A stretch of 64,000 nucleotides of DNA from Lepidostoma basale (lineage: Eukaryota; Arthropoda; Insecta; Trichoptera; Lepidostomatidae): NCBI GenBank assembly GCA_022606425.2, contig JAHDVF020001251.1, positions 2,714,501 to 2,778,500 on the forward strand, read 5' to 3'. The notes below the pieces were generated by a model. It saw only the letters and a program-made list of their open reading frames with translations. It had not been told where the DNA came from and did no database searches. The stretch's first letter is position 1. The number at the start of each line of letters is the position of its first letter. Below are positions 10,240 to 20,599 of this stretch, piece after piece. The position numbers and the translations under genes are program-made.

Positions 10240-10535
10240 AATATCCCTGAGATGGTTTGGCCATATGAAACGAATGGACGAGAGAAGAATGATTTAAATG
10301 TTGATTGGAAAGACAAACCGTGGAAGACCAAGGAAAGCATGGCATGATGAAATTAATAAAATACTAAAAGGTGGGCACATTCAAAGTCGGAAAATTTTAC
10401 GAGCATTCATGTTAAGATGTATGAATATAGAGGAAGCTAGAGAGGTATGTCAGGACAGAGCAGTGTGGCGGTCCATCCTCTCTGCCTACTTCCGGAGAAA
10501 GAGAGTGATGGTTAGTTAGTTTAATTTTCACTTAA
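10240..10535 (+). mobile_element. Family A non-LTR 3' end
   Basis: Encodes LRWFGHMKRMDERRM, then NRGRPRKAWHDEINKIL, KGGHIQSRK, MNIEEAREVCQDRAVWRSIL, and ends gtgatggttagttag at about 10520. Confidence 0.85.
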
Positions 10536-11035
10536 AGTTGTCATCGCAAACAAAAGCTATGATGGCAGTGCACAATAATGTTCTTGTACCGACCCTTATG
10601 TATGGAAGTGAAGCATGGAACTGGCAAAATAACAATGAAAATAGAATAAATGTAGTAAAAATTAGATAGAAAGAGTGTAAAAAACAAATGTAAGAATGAA
10701 TGCAGTGCAAATGAAAGTGTTATGAAGCAAATAATGATCATTAAGATGGTATGATCACATGAGAAAGAATGGTAAACATATATATAAACAACGTCAACAG
10801 AACTAGAAATAGAGTAAGAAAGAGGAAAAAGTGGCACGATCAAATAAATAAAATATTAAATTTCGACCATGTGAGGAGTCGGAGAAATCGACGTGCGTGC
10901 GTGACACGATGTATGAATGATAAAAAGCCAGAATAGTATGTCAGGTTAGAACAGTGCGGCAGTCCATTCTTTCTGTTCACTCCGAAGGAGTGAACAGAAA
11001 GAATGGACTGAGAGACGGTGTGATGGTTAGTTAGT
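10536..11035 (+). mobile_element. Family A non-LTR 3' end with internal hairpin duplication
   Basis: Begins KVVIANKS-like, then NNVLVPTLMYGSEAWNWQ, followed by frameshifted sequence to gatggttagttag at about 11030. Near the end, 10959-10982 and 10986-11009 are perfect 24-bp inverted copies around gaa, absent from other family copies. Confidence 0.85.
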
Positions 11036-11040
11036 TTTTT

Positions 11041-11190
11041 TTAATTTAATATCTATGAAATTACCGCGACAGCTGTTTCGCGAACTGATATTGGCATCAT
11101 CAACTGATTGTAACACCTGATGATGCCTGGCGAAACAGCTGTCGCGACAATTTAATGGATGTTACTTAAATAAATTGTGATATTATAAGT
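11041..11190. mobile_element. S4 snapback element
   Basis: Inverted arms cgcgacagctgtttcgcgaa and ggcgaaacagctgtcgcgac around catcatcaactgattgtaac. Other copies are at 35735-35905 and 38925-39043. Confidence 0.88.
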
Positions 11191-11495
11191 GTTTCAAATC
11201 AAACAATGTAATATTATATATATGCTTGGTCCCTAATGGAATAAATGATACTAAAAATTATAAATATCCTTAAATCTGATGTATTTAAAAATTAACAAGA
11301 TTATCTTTGTTGCTTTTCAATTAATTAAATCTATAAATTTAAATATATGTATTTTTTATATTAGCACGTTTGATCAATGGTTTTGAAGGTGGGACGCTCG
11401 GTTCCTAATCCAATAGACTTGGGTTCAATCCTAGACACGACTGGATTCTTCTTTATATAATACAATTGCAAAATATTTTTTTATGATTATTTTAA
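11191..11495. other. Intron with weak tRNA-like string
   Basis: AT-rich. About 11370-11460 reads tgatcaatggttttgaagg, then acttgggttcaatcctaga, resembling an A box and a B box. Related strings occur near 6785 and 12210. Possibly a second, old SINE family; not firm. Confidence 0.35.
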
Positions 11496-11499
11496 ATCT

Positions 11500-12180
11500 T
11501 TAATATGAATGAAAATGTCTGTTTTTCTGGAAGTTTCATTATATTTTATATGTACGCAGTACACAATGGAGTTTTAGTGCCAACGCTCATGTTGGAAGTG
11601 AACCTTGGAGCTGGCAAAAGCAGGATAAATGCCGTAGAAATGAGATCACTAAAATGAATGTGCCGGAAAACGTTGTATGATAGAATACCGAACGATGAAA
11701 TAAGAAAGAAATGTAAGGTAGATGACTGCATCATGGATAAAATTAAAAAAGGATCCCTGAGATGGTTTGGACATTTGGAACGAATGAATGAGAGTAGAAT
11801 GGTTAAAAAGTTCTACACAAGCAGCGTGAGTGGAAAAAGAAGCCGAGGACGACCGAGGAAAACATGGCATGACCAAATTAATCAATTACTAAAAGGCGGT
11901 CACATTCGAAGTCGGAATAATCGATGTGCCAGCATGGTACGAGGTATGAATGTAGAGGAAGCCCGAGAGGTATGCCAGGACAGAGCATTGTGGCGATCCA
12001 TCCTCTCTGCCTACCCCTCCGGAGAAATGGCGTGATGGTTAGTTATATAGTTAGTTGAATAACATGTTTCGCGCTGCTAAGGCATTTGATATAATGCTTT
12101 AGCAAGGTGAAACGTGTCATTTTCATAAAATATAATAAATCTTCTAGAAAACAGACGTTTTCATTGTAAATTTTTTATTA
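11500..12180. mobile_element. S1 snapback element interrupted by family A
   Basis: Left arm (gtctgtttttctggaagttt) ends at about 11551. The centre and right arm (acatgtttcgcgctgctaag ... aatcttctagaaaacagacg) resume at about 12047. The gap is filled by the family A copy, so the snapback is older. Confidence 0.88.
11551..12046 (+). mobile_element. Family A non-LTR 3' end
   Basis: Encodes HNGVLVPTLMLEVNLGAGKS-like sequence, then the open segment LYDRIPNDEIRKKCKVDDCI, LRWFGHLERMNESRMVKKFY, SRGRPRKTWHDQINQLLKGG and EAREVCQDRALWRSILSAYP. The tail is gttagttatatagttag. The last 125 codons (11658-12035) are intact, making this one of the youngest looking copies. Confidence 0.9.
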
Positions 12181-12870
12181 CATTATCTTATGTATAAAGA
12201 TAAAATTCTTGGCTCTAGATCCATAGGATTTGGGTGCAATATTTTAATTTTAATTAACGTAAAAAGATTTATAAAAAAAATACATTTTTAAATACATCTG
12301 AAACAGGATTTTCAGTAGAAATAAATGTTTTTTTTTTCATTCCAAATTCAAATTATCACAAAATGTTTCTATTATAATTTGCCTCTGCTTCTTTTTGGTT
12401 TTCTGTCTCTTTTTTTCGTAGGAATCACGCGTAAGTAGAAGTGCGACGCCAAATCGTCGTTTAGTCATTGCCGAAACCGACTAGGTTATGTTAACAGTAT
12501 GAGATCTCGATGTGGTAAAGGACAAAACACTTTTCACCCCCCTCCCCCTTCTCTTAGTTACCCCCACCACTTTCTTTGGTTTTTGTTCGTTACACGTTTT
12601 TAAGTTTGTTTATATCACAATTTTTTTTTTCATTTTTTTTTGAGTGCCTTTTCGACATTTGGACATTTTTATTTTTTTATGTACCCCTCACTGGTAAAAG
12701 GGCAATGACCCCACAGTTCTGCACGCCACTGCAACATTTTGTCTTGTCCATCACTGTACAACATACATGCCCATCACACAATCTAACACTCATCGCCAAA
12801 CACACTTACAAACAAATATGTTATGCAACCAAAATCTGAATAGATTCGAATTACGGTTTTATGATTCCTT
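12181..12870. other. Intron with a candidate microexon
   Basis: Mostly AT-rich and pyrimidine runs. At 12400-12421 a long pyrimidine tract ends ttcgtag. Nine bases later (12431) is gtaagtag, a strong donor. See the separate entry for the nine bases. No other feature recognised. Confidence 0.4.
12422..12430 (+). other. Candidate 9-nt microexon in the IQ motif
   Basis: The bases gaatcacgc lie between a tttttttcgtag acceptor and a gtaagt donor. Joined between exons D and E they keep the frame: AG+G, AAT, CAC, GC+A gives R-N-H-A in place of R, adding three residues inside IQDYFRR/FKKRK. If the donor is not used, the frame stops at once (GCG TAA), giving a channel that ends before the IQ helix. 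Splice sites are seen; use of the exon is inference. Confidence 0.3.
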
Positions 12871-12879
12871 GATTCCCGT

Positions 12880-13465
12880 ATTTGAATTCAAAAGCTCTTC
12901 TCTGATTGGGTAGTGTATAATTTAGATTTAAACATTAAATCAGAATGGATTCAAATGCCAATTTTTAATTGGTTGCTGTCTGATTCGAATTCAAAAGCTC
13001 ATCTCTGATTGGGTAGTGTATAATTTGAATTTAAACATTAAATCAGAATGGATTCAATTGCGGTTTTTTAATTCCTTCCTCTCTGATTTGAATTCAAAAG
13101 CTCTTCTCTGATTGGGCAGTGTATAATTTAGATTTAAACATTAAATCAGATTGGATCCGAATGACAGTTTTCAATTGGTTGCTGTCTGATTTGAATGCAA
13201 AAGTTCTTCTATGATTGGGCAGTGTATAATTTGGATTTAAACATTAATTTAGAATGAATCCGAATGACGATTTTCGATTCATTGCCGTCTGATTTGAATT
13301 CTAAAGCTCTTTAATGATTGGGCAGTGTATAATTTGGATTTAAACATTAAATCAGAATGGATCTTAAATGCTGGTTTTCAATTGGTTGCTGTCTGATTCG
13401 AATTCAAAAGCTATTCTATGATTGGGCAGTGTATAATTTGGGTTTAAACACCGTATTCCTATCGA
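12880..13465. repeat. 103-bp tandem repeat, 5-6 units
   Basis: The word gattggg(t/c)agtgtataattt recurs at 12904, 13007, 13110, 13213, 13316 and 13420, a spacing of 103-104. Each unit also holds ttgaattcaaaagctctt and ttaaacattaaatcagaatg. Related, more degenerate sequence runs on to about 13690. Confidence 0.92.
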
Positions 13466-13727
13466 TAGCTTTCGGGTTTGGATGCTGTCTACCGATTGTT
13501 TTCTGTTAAATATGAATCTCAAAGCAATTAATGTTTTTTTTTTTGGAATCTTGGGAATATGTTTTGATCGACATTTCGGAGAAACATGTGATATACCAAG
13601 ACACACGGTTATACCCTAGATCCCAAGGAATATAATTTCTAATTGGTTGCTTCAGATTTGAATACTGTATTCTGATTGGTTTTAGTTAAATATAGGTTTA
13701 ATTATTTTTCTCTAGATATTTAATAAA

Positions 13728-13891
13728 ATGAAATCACTATTCTGCAATGATAACATAAATTTGAAACTCCGCCAGAGAATAATCAAATTCTATGTGTGGA
13801 CTGTTTCATTGTATGGATGTGAAACGTGGGCCTTAAAAGTCCTCTCAATGAACAGACTGGAAGCATTTGAAATGTGGCTCTATCGCGGAAC
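13728..13891 (+). mobile_element. Non-LTR reverse transcriptase scrap
   Basis: Encodes NLKLRQRIIKFYVWTVSLYG and CETWALKVLSMNRLEAFEMW, the thumb-side segment of an RT ORF. It is cut at 13892, where an antisense family B piece begins. Confidence 0.75.
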
Positions 13892-14060
13892 TTCGCAGAT
13901 AGCCGTGTTCCTCACCCATCTCGAAGAGTCTTTCCTGCTATTGTTTCCAGCGTCCACATCTCTGCCACCTGCACTTAAGCCTTCGTTCTAGTGGTATCCG
14001 CTCTGGTCTCAATATAGGCCTTACGCAGGTTTTGTATATTTGACCTTACTGTCAGTTCTG
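13892..14060 (-). mobile_element. Family B non-LTR scrap
   Basis: Antisense match to the AGRT..RVRNT and R..KAKVQVAEM area also seen at 21430-21590 (tggtatccgctctggtctca). Short and broken. Confidence 0.6.
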
Positions 14061-14109
14061 TAATTCTTCCATAAAATCAAATAATCCTTGAAAACAAACG
14101 TTTTTTTCT

Positions 14110-14960
14110 TATTATTTCTGTTGATTTTGCGATCAATTTTCTCTACATCTCTTTGGTAGTCCTCTTTTTGTTCAATGGACCTCTGGAGTCTCATGCATCA
14201 CAATCTAAGGAATCCTCGCTGGATCTATTCTCTCAATATGGTCCTTTCAAAATCGTCTTTAACTCCATCTCACAATGTCATCAATATTGAAGGGTTACTA
14301 TCTTGAAGGGTTCTCCCACGATAAGTTACAATGTTTTAATTTCTGATAATTTTCTTCTAAAGAGATGTTTCTTTCCGGCGGTATCTGCTCTTGCTTCCAT
14401 TTCTTATGACTTCTTCTCCGGTCTCAATCTAATGATTGGTCTGCAGCAAGGCGACGCATCTCCTCTTCCACTCCGCTCGGTCCTCGGCAACTCTCTTCAA
14501 CTCCGCATAAGAGGTGCAGCCCATATCTCGCCAAATCTGGTCTAAGTACTCTTGGCGAGGTCGTCCATCTCGACCATTCCCTCCAATACATCATGCAGGA
14601 AACATTCATGTCGCAACACATGACCAATCCATCTCGCGCGCCTCTCCACTATGGTGTTCAACACGTGCCTATTCTCTTCAACTCTGCTGAGAACTTCCTA
14701 ATTAGTAACGCGGTCCCTCCGTGAAACATGAGCAATTCGTCGGTAGGTCCACATCTGAAATGCCTCCAGCCTTTTGCGTTCTCTTTCGCCCAGGCACCAA
14801 GTCTCGCAGAACACTCCACACCAATGTTTTTATAAGTTGTTTTCGGAGGTTAAGGTCTATGTTATTGGACTCGAATATTTTAGATTTTTTGTTGAAGGCA
14901 AGTTGCCTGGTGGATACGACTATCGACGTCTTTCTTTGATCGACCATCCCGTGACTTAAT
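14110..14960 (-). mobile_element. Another non-LTR RT fragment
   Basis: The minus strand reads NIDLNLRKQLIKTLVWSVL (14830-14900), a middle part around QMWTYRRIAHV, and RPDLARYGLHLLCGVEESC near 14480-14560. Several frame changes. It is followed at 14965-15020 by S1 outer sequence (gtattaattattgaatatgg, gttcaagaaacaatt), suggesting insertion into an S1 element. Confidence 0.65.
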
Positions 14961-15084
14961 TTGTATTAATTATTGAATATGGAGTTTAACTTCATCGTTC
15001 AAGAAACAATTCGTTTGAAAACTGTTCATTTTCATATTAGATTACTGTAATTCTATTGGATTTGAATTCTGATTTCTGTGTTTT

Positions 15085-15235
15085 CACACATGGAATACAT
15101 GGACGAGGAAATAATGATTTAGAAAGTATACGTTAATCATGGGAATAGAGTACAAAGTCGAGGAAGACGAGGAAAACATGACCAAATTAATCAAATATCA
15201 AAGACACGATATATGAATTTTGAGGAATCAATTTA
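15085..15235 (+). mobile_element. Family A scrap
   Basis: Retains tggacgaggaaataatg, agtcgaggaagacgaggaaa and a MNFEESI-like end; heavily decayed. Confidence 0.5.
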
Positions 15236-16055
15236 AGTAACATCATTGCAGAGGTTGCATCTCTCAATTTAGGGTACACTCTGGGTAAAGAAGTAATTGG
15301 AATGCTTTGCTATGCAGACGACGCCACAATCGTGGCCGAAAATGAAAGCGACTTGCAAGCAATGCTCTCAAAGTTTGATGAATCCTGTTCAAAATATAAC
15401 ATGATCATATCCACCCCAAAAACGAAGTGTATGACATTCGCAAGAAATCAACTGAGATGCGAAGTCTCCGTACGCCAGGAGGAAATTGAACAGGTGGACC
15501 TATTCAGATATCTCGGAAGCGAAGTAACCAGCTCTAATGACCTCCCCAGAGAAGTAAGGTCACAGGTGGATAGGGCTGCAGCAGTTGCAGGCTGCCTGAA
15601 AGATGTCATATGGAGAAACAGGGACATGAGGACTGACAGCAAGGTACGCATCTACAAGACCTGTGTGCGACCAATCCTCACATATGGCATTGAATCGAGG
15701 GCAGACACTGTCAAGACAAAGAGCATGCTCAGGACAACCGAGATGAAAACGCTCCGCGCTATAGCTGGCAAGACCCTACATGATCGAGTTAGGAATACAG
15801 CAATCCGAGAAATCTGTGAGGTCGAAGATGTGGTCAGATGAGGATGTCAAAGGCGGCGATACTGGCATGAACACGTAGAAAGGATGAGCTCAAATAGAAT
15901 ACCACACATAGCTCTCCATGGAATGCCAAACGGACAACGCCGACCAGGAAGACCCCCGAAACGGTGGAGAGAAAGCTGGAGTTCAGCATCTCAAGAGGAC
16001 CCGCCTGAAATAACAGACTCATGAGTCTACAAAAAGGGAAGAAGAAGAAGAATTT
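15236..16055 (+). mobile_element. Family B non-LTR, longest open copy
   Basis: The 179-codon open stretch 15302-15841 begins MLCYADDATIVAENESDLQA, which includes the RT catalytic YADD box. It continues YNMIISTPKTKCMTF, VDLFRYLGSEVTSSNDLPRE, YKTCVRPILTYGIESRADT and LRAIAGKTLHDRVRNTAIRE. A TGA at 15839 sits where other copies have Trp (VVRWGRQRRRYW). The reading then continues to GRPPKRWRESW and a gaagaagaagaag tail. The fingers and endonuclease regions are missing (5' truncation). Clade looks RTE-like from the short C-terminus but needs a search. Confidence 0.88.
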
Positions 16056-16135
16056 AAGTATGTCAGGATAGAACAGTGAGGTGGTTCACTCTTTCTGCCT
16101 ACCCCTTCCGGAGACGACGTGACAATCGGATATAT
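16056..16135 (+). mobile_element. Family A 3' tail
   Basis: Last part of family A only: tatgtcaggatagaacagtg, ctttctgcctaccccttccg; ends near 16130. Confidence 0.65.
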
Positions 16136-16149
16136 ATTTTTTATAATTA

Positions 16150-16685
16150 TTTTTATGATAGAATTTTTAATGACGAAATAAGGAAGGGATATAAGGCAGA
16201 TGATTACATCAAAAGTAAAATTAAAAAGGATCCCTGAGATGGTTCCAAGAGGTTCCCAAACTTTTTTGCCTCGTAGACCCGCTCCCGATTTTTTGTATCT
16301 TGTGTAGACCTCCTGCTTTTCTAATTAATTGCTAAAAAAAAAAGGTTCCCGCTAATCCTCTGCCTACTGACCAGATGTCGCTGTCAAGCTATGGAAAAAA
16401 AAGGTCGCCAACGATTTCGAAATTCGTTTCAATATTCAGCTTCAATTTAGTAGAACCATCTCGTGGACCCCCAATTCTTTTTTGCAACCTGAAAAAGAAG
16501 CTGTGGAAGACCAAGGAAAGCATGTAATGACAAAATCAAATACTAAAACGGGACCATTCGAAGTCTGATAAATTGCCAAACTTGTATGTTACTATGTATG
16601 AATGTAGATGAAAACTAAAGAGATATTCAGTATGGCAGTCCATCCTCTGCCTATCCCTTCAGAGAAATGGTGTAATGGTTAGTTA
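16150..16685 (+). mobile_element. Family A copy split by a possible hAT MITE
   Basis: Family A codons (DRIFNDEIRKGYKADDYIKS, then ggatccctgagatggttcc) stop at about 16247 and resume near 16495 (agaagctgtggaagaccaag), ending gtaatggttagttaa. Between them about 245 bp start aagaggttcccaaactttttt and hold cgtagacccgctccc and ctcgtggacccccaatt. That wording is common at ends of hAT-type MITEs in insects, but I could not align two clean TIRs. Confidence 0.55.
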
Positions 16686-16880
16686 ACGACAGAGGAAAAT
16701 GTGGCATGATCGAATAAATAAAATATTGAATATTAGCCACGTGAGGAGTCGGAGAAATCGACGTGCATGCATAACACGATGTATGAATATTGAGGAAGCG
16801 AGAGAAATATGTCAGGAAAGAAAAGTGTGGTAGTCCATTATTTCTGCCTACCCTTTCAGAGAGACGACGTGATCTTTAAG
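16685..16880 (+). mobile_element. Family A 3' end
   Basis: Reads aggaaaatgtggcatgatcg, cacgtgaggagtcggagaaa, to cgacgtgatctttaag. Decayed. Confidence 0.75.
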
Positions 16881-17479
16881 CTGGTCAGTACGTTAAGATT
16901 ATTAAAAAATATCTTTGTTTCTTTTTACATCTTTTTAGAATACAGGATTCTTTCATTCTTAATTTAAATTTTCTCATCCAATTGGATACCACATGCTTTT
17001 TACTCACCATTCATCCTCATCTCATGTAATTACCGCTTGAATGGAGTGGGTTTCGCATCGCTTTAGATCTTAAATGCATATTTTTTGTTTTTTTCTTACT
17101 ATTATCCCACCGAGACGGGATATAGAATTTTTTCAATTTAATCATTAATTTCTGTAGCAGCGGCTATTTGTAGTATCCAAGTGTGTTTTCATTAATCAAA
17201 ATTAACTCCAAGATTCCATTTTCAAACTATCATCGGACCGTGCTCTCTCTTCATCAGTTTTGTAGTAAAAAAAATCAAGGAATCATTTTCATTCACAAAT
17301 TTAATCCATTATATGAACGGAAACATTTAATATAAGTCCTATTGTGAGTTTTATAATCCACACTATATTATTTCACAATCCATTGAGTTTCGAAAGACCT
17401 GTTTTGTCTTATTGAGTTTCATAAAAACACTCGCACAAAATAAATCTCATCTGTAATAAAAACAGTGGCAGTTCTTTCA
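16881..17479. other. Unassigned intron
   Basis: AT-rich, no repeat or ORF recognised. Confidence 0.4.
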
Positions 17480-17645
17480 TATTAGCCGAGAAGCCGGGCT
17501 TGCCTTAAAAAATCTATAATAAAACAATGTTTTTTGTGCATTTGAGCCGTCTACGAATAAAATAATATTTAAATTTTCGCGTGATTTAATTTGTTGCTTG
17601 CAAATGACTCCGCTGACATGCGGATATGTTTTGTTCCACGCATAC
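17480..17645 (-). mobile_element. hAT-like element fragment
   Basis: Contains agaagccgggcttgcctta, gagccgtctacgaataaaat and aatgactccgctgacatgcg. The complement of these appears in the same order at 35030-35200 inside the hAT-like element. Both outer ends are lost. Confidence 0.65.
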
Positions 17646-18126
17646 AGCAGTCCGATTCGCCCAACCTAGCCAGGTCAGCCAGGACATTGTCCATTAGGCG
17701 CTGTCTAGGCCTTCCTAGAGGTCTTACTCCAGTCGGTCTAGACGCGTACAGGATCTTTATTGCTCTGGTCTCTTCGGCTCGGCATACGTGCCCAATCCAT
17801 GCTAGGCGACCGGCTCTCACGGTGCTCGTTATAAGGGGTTGCTGGGTCGTCGTATGGATCTCTTGGTTGGTCCTATGCCTCCAAGTTTCGGTCCCAGGAT
17901 CATTCTAAGTATTCTATTCTCAAACCAGTAGATTATTTGTTGTTATTTTAGAGTCATTGTCCATTGTCCATGACTCATAACCATATGTCACCACTGGCTT
18001 GAAGATGGTGTTATAAATACGCAGCTTGGTGTTTCTGGATAGAAGCTTGGACTTTAGGAACGTTCGCAAGGAGGCTGCAGCTCGTTGGCCTTTTTGAACT
18101 CTGTTCCAACTTGAGCTAATACTCAC
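17640..18126 (-). mobile_element. Non-LTR RT C-terminal fragment
   Basis: The minus strand reads LRIYNTIFKPVVTYGYESW, then, after a frame change, MRAGRLAWIGHVCRAEETRA and RPLGRPRQRLMDNVLADLAR. The first minus-strand ORF (17569-17820) ends in codons contributed by the adjoining hAT fragment. Confidence 0.75.
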
Positions 18127-18149
18127 AAACTTTATTGTGTTCGCTCTCT

Positions 18150-18960
18150 GTGACGGTTGTTAGTTCGTGTTTTTACCACCAGGAAAAATGCAGTTTTGTT
18201 TCAACAGATGGCAGTGTGCCACAGTAAGCGAACTAATGTCATTTTTGCGAAATATGTTCACAATATCACTTAATGCACATTATCTACTTAGGTCCTACTA
18301 GCATCGATGAAATTAAAAATATTTTCAAAATAAATTTTCTACAAAATAGATAAATCAACTTGAATACATTTTATATTCGCGCTATGCAACAGATGTTGGT
18401 TCGTGTTTTTGCCGTCAGGAAAAAATGCTGTTTTATTTCAACAGATGGCAGTGCGCCACAGTAAACAAACTAATTTCGTTTTTGCGAAATATGTTCACAA
18501 TAATCACTCAATGAGCATTATTTAGTTAGGTCCAGCTAGCATTGATGAAATTAAAAATATTTTAGAAATAAATTACGTACGAAATAGATCAACTTTAATA
18601 CATTTCCACAATTCGCAAATCGTGCATGACAAGATGTATGAATGTAGAGGAAGCGAAAGAAGTAAGTTTGGGGAGACGGCGTGATGGTTAGTTAGTTAGT
18701 TAGTTCCACAATTCACAAATCATATTGCATTCGCAGTTGTTAGTTTGTGTTTTTGCCACTAGGAAAAATGTGGTTTTATTTCAACAGATGGCAGTGCGCC
18801 ACAGCTAGTGTCACTTTTGCAAAATATTTATTATTTTCGCAAAGTATTTACTTCAATCCGGCTTCCATTGTTTCAACTGAAGATATTTTAGAAATAAATT
18901 ACGCACAAAATATGTCAAATTGAATACATTTATCACACTTCACAAAGCATAGTTACTAAC
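18150..18960. repeat. Three copies of a ~236-bp unit
   Basis: Each unit holds gttagttcgtgtttttacca, ttcaacagatggcagtgtgc and tgatgaaattaaaaatattt. Starts are near 18157, 18393 and 18737. The third is separated from the second by an 82-bp family A tail insertion (18622-18703). Confidence 0.88.
18622..18703 (+). mobile_element. Minimal family A tail with 18-bp target duplication
   Basis: Only the last 82 bp of family A (gtgcatgacaagatgtatga ... gacggcgtgatggttagttag). It is flanked by ttccacaattcgcaaatc (18604-18621) and the same with one change (18704-18721). This fixes the 3' end of the family as (TTAG)n and its target duplication as long. Confidence 0.92.
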
Positions 18961-19309
18961 CCAACCATACATAAGCACAAACACATCCACAAGTGTCGAA
19001 AATGCACCGTTCATTTCATTTATATTAATTTTGTAAATTTTCTGTGAATGCCCCCACATGTCAAGTTCAAGCATTTTTGGATTTCTTCTTACCATATGAG
19101 ACCCTCAGAATCTAACCCCATCTATGAGAGAAACGCTTATTGCACGGAAACCCTTCTACCATAGTCCGATCGACAAAATTTCACCATTACTTTATACAAC
19201 CAACACATTTTATTATGTCTGCGTGCGCAGTAAGACATGGCATTTTTTTCAAATATGTATTTAATAAATGGTATGTTACTGTTACCAACTATACTGACAA
19301 ACGATACTG
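18961..19309. other. Unassigned intron
   Basis: No gene or repeat recognised. Confidence 0.4.
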
Positions 19310-19700
19310 ATACCCTCACTGGTATCAGTATCGTTTGGTCCCTGTTACCCTTACTGATGTCTATATCGTTTGGTCCCTGTCACCCTCACTGGTGTCAGTA
19401 TCGCTTGGTCCCTGTCTCCCTTACCGGTGTAACTATCGCTTGGTCCCTACTGGTGTCAATATCGTTTGGTCCCTGTCACCCTCACTGGTGTCGGTATCGT
19501 TTGATCCCTTACATCCTCACTGGTGTCAGTATCGTTTGGTCCCTGTCACCCTCACTAGTGTCAGTATCGTTTGGTCTCTGTCACCCTCACTAGTATCGGT
19601 ATTGTTTGGTCCCTGTCACCCTCACTGGTGTCAGTATCGTTTGGTCCCTGTTACCATCACTGGTGTCAGTATCGTTTGGTCCCTGTCACCCTCACTGGTG
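19310..19700. repeat. 35-bp minisatellite
   Basis: About eleven units of cagtatcgtttggtccctg + tcaccctcactggtgt. Starts are spaced 35 bp (19326, 19361, 19396 ...). Because 35 is not a multiple of three and the unit lacks stops, all three + frames are open; the resulting VSIVWSLSPSL-type ORFs are artefacts. The array resumes at 19936-20000 after the SINE. Confidence 0.94.
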
Positions 19701-19704
19701 TGGT

Positions 19705-19930
19705 CGACCTTCGTGGCAGAGTGGTAAGAGCTCTGACTTCCATACCGAAGATCCCGGGTTCGATTCCCGGCGATGGCAGTGTGATTGTCACGCTGTCTTT
19801 AGTCTGGTGTAGAATTCACGTGACAATAAAATGGTGATAGATTGGCTGCCTATCACATTTCACGAGAATCAATATATTAGCTAAAACAAATTATTTACAG
19901 TAATTGGATTCAAACAACTTGTTCTATAAA
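19705..19930 (+). repeat. tRNA-derived SINE, copy 2, inside the 35-bp array
   Basis: A box tggcagagtgg at 19714-19724, B box ggttcgattcc at 19757-19767, then the family body with acgtgacaataaaatggtga. Minisatellite units lie on both sides. Confidence 0.92.
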
Positions 19931-20000
19931 AAAAAAAGTATCGCTTGGTCCCTGTCACCCTCACTGGTGTCGGAATCGTTTGGTCCCTGTCACCCTCACC

Positions 20001-20595
20001 CCTTATTTTGTTAAGGAGATAGATGAGAATTTGTCTTGTCTCTTCACTTCATGTTAAGACACCCTTCAAAATACATTTCTTGGAGTCCTCCAGTACTTTA
20101 AATAAGAGGTAGAAATAAAAATAATGAATGTGTTAAATTTTCTTGATCGGACAAAGGTATTAACAGCGATAAGTTTAGATTTTTATACACACCACTTTAT
20201 CGAATAATCTTAGAAATATTATTTTGTGGAAACGTTTAGTTAAATGATTATAGAAGTGTGGTGTTCGCATCAAAATCTCGCTAATCGCAAATGCTGTTGT
20301 GAAAATAGAGACACAGTTGATTGAGGTTATGTTTATCTAGTTAAATAAGTTAGGTTAGGATCGATATTTTTAAAATTAATTACATTTTTGTCAGAAAATA
20401 TAGACCCATATTCAAATGTTTATTATTGTTTGATTGATATTGCTGAAATAAAATTAGAAAAACTAATTTTGATAATGCTATTGGGTTAAGGTTACGTTAG
20501 TTTTCAAAGTTCTATGTTTCTTAATTCCTTCAGTGATTGTAACCTCGTAGATATGAAGAAAAAAATAAACAGGTTTCGCTATTGCATACTGGGAA
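20001..20595. other. Unassigned intron
   Basis: AT-rich; nothing recognised. Confidence 0.4.
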
Positions 20596-20599
20596 ATAT

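Noticed and set aside
15302..15841. 179-codon ORF with YADD box as a host gene
   Set aside because: It is the C-terminal half of a retrotransposon RT, repeated in pieces at 13892, 21195, 56375 and 60265.
19705..19790. Functional tRNA gene
   Set aside because: A and B boxes are present, but the anticodon arm does not pair well and the same head with its body recurs as a dispersed SINE.
19237..19837. Overlapping ORFs with VSIVWSLSPSL repeats
   Set aside because: 35-bp minisatellite read in three frames; not conserved coding.
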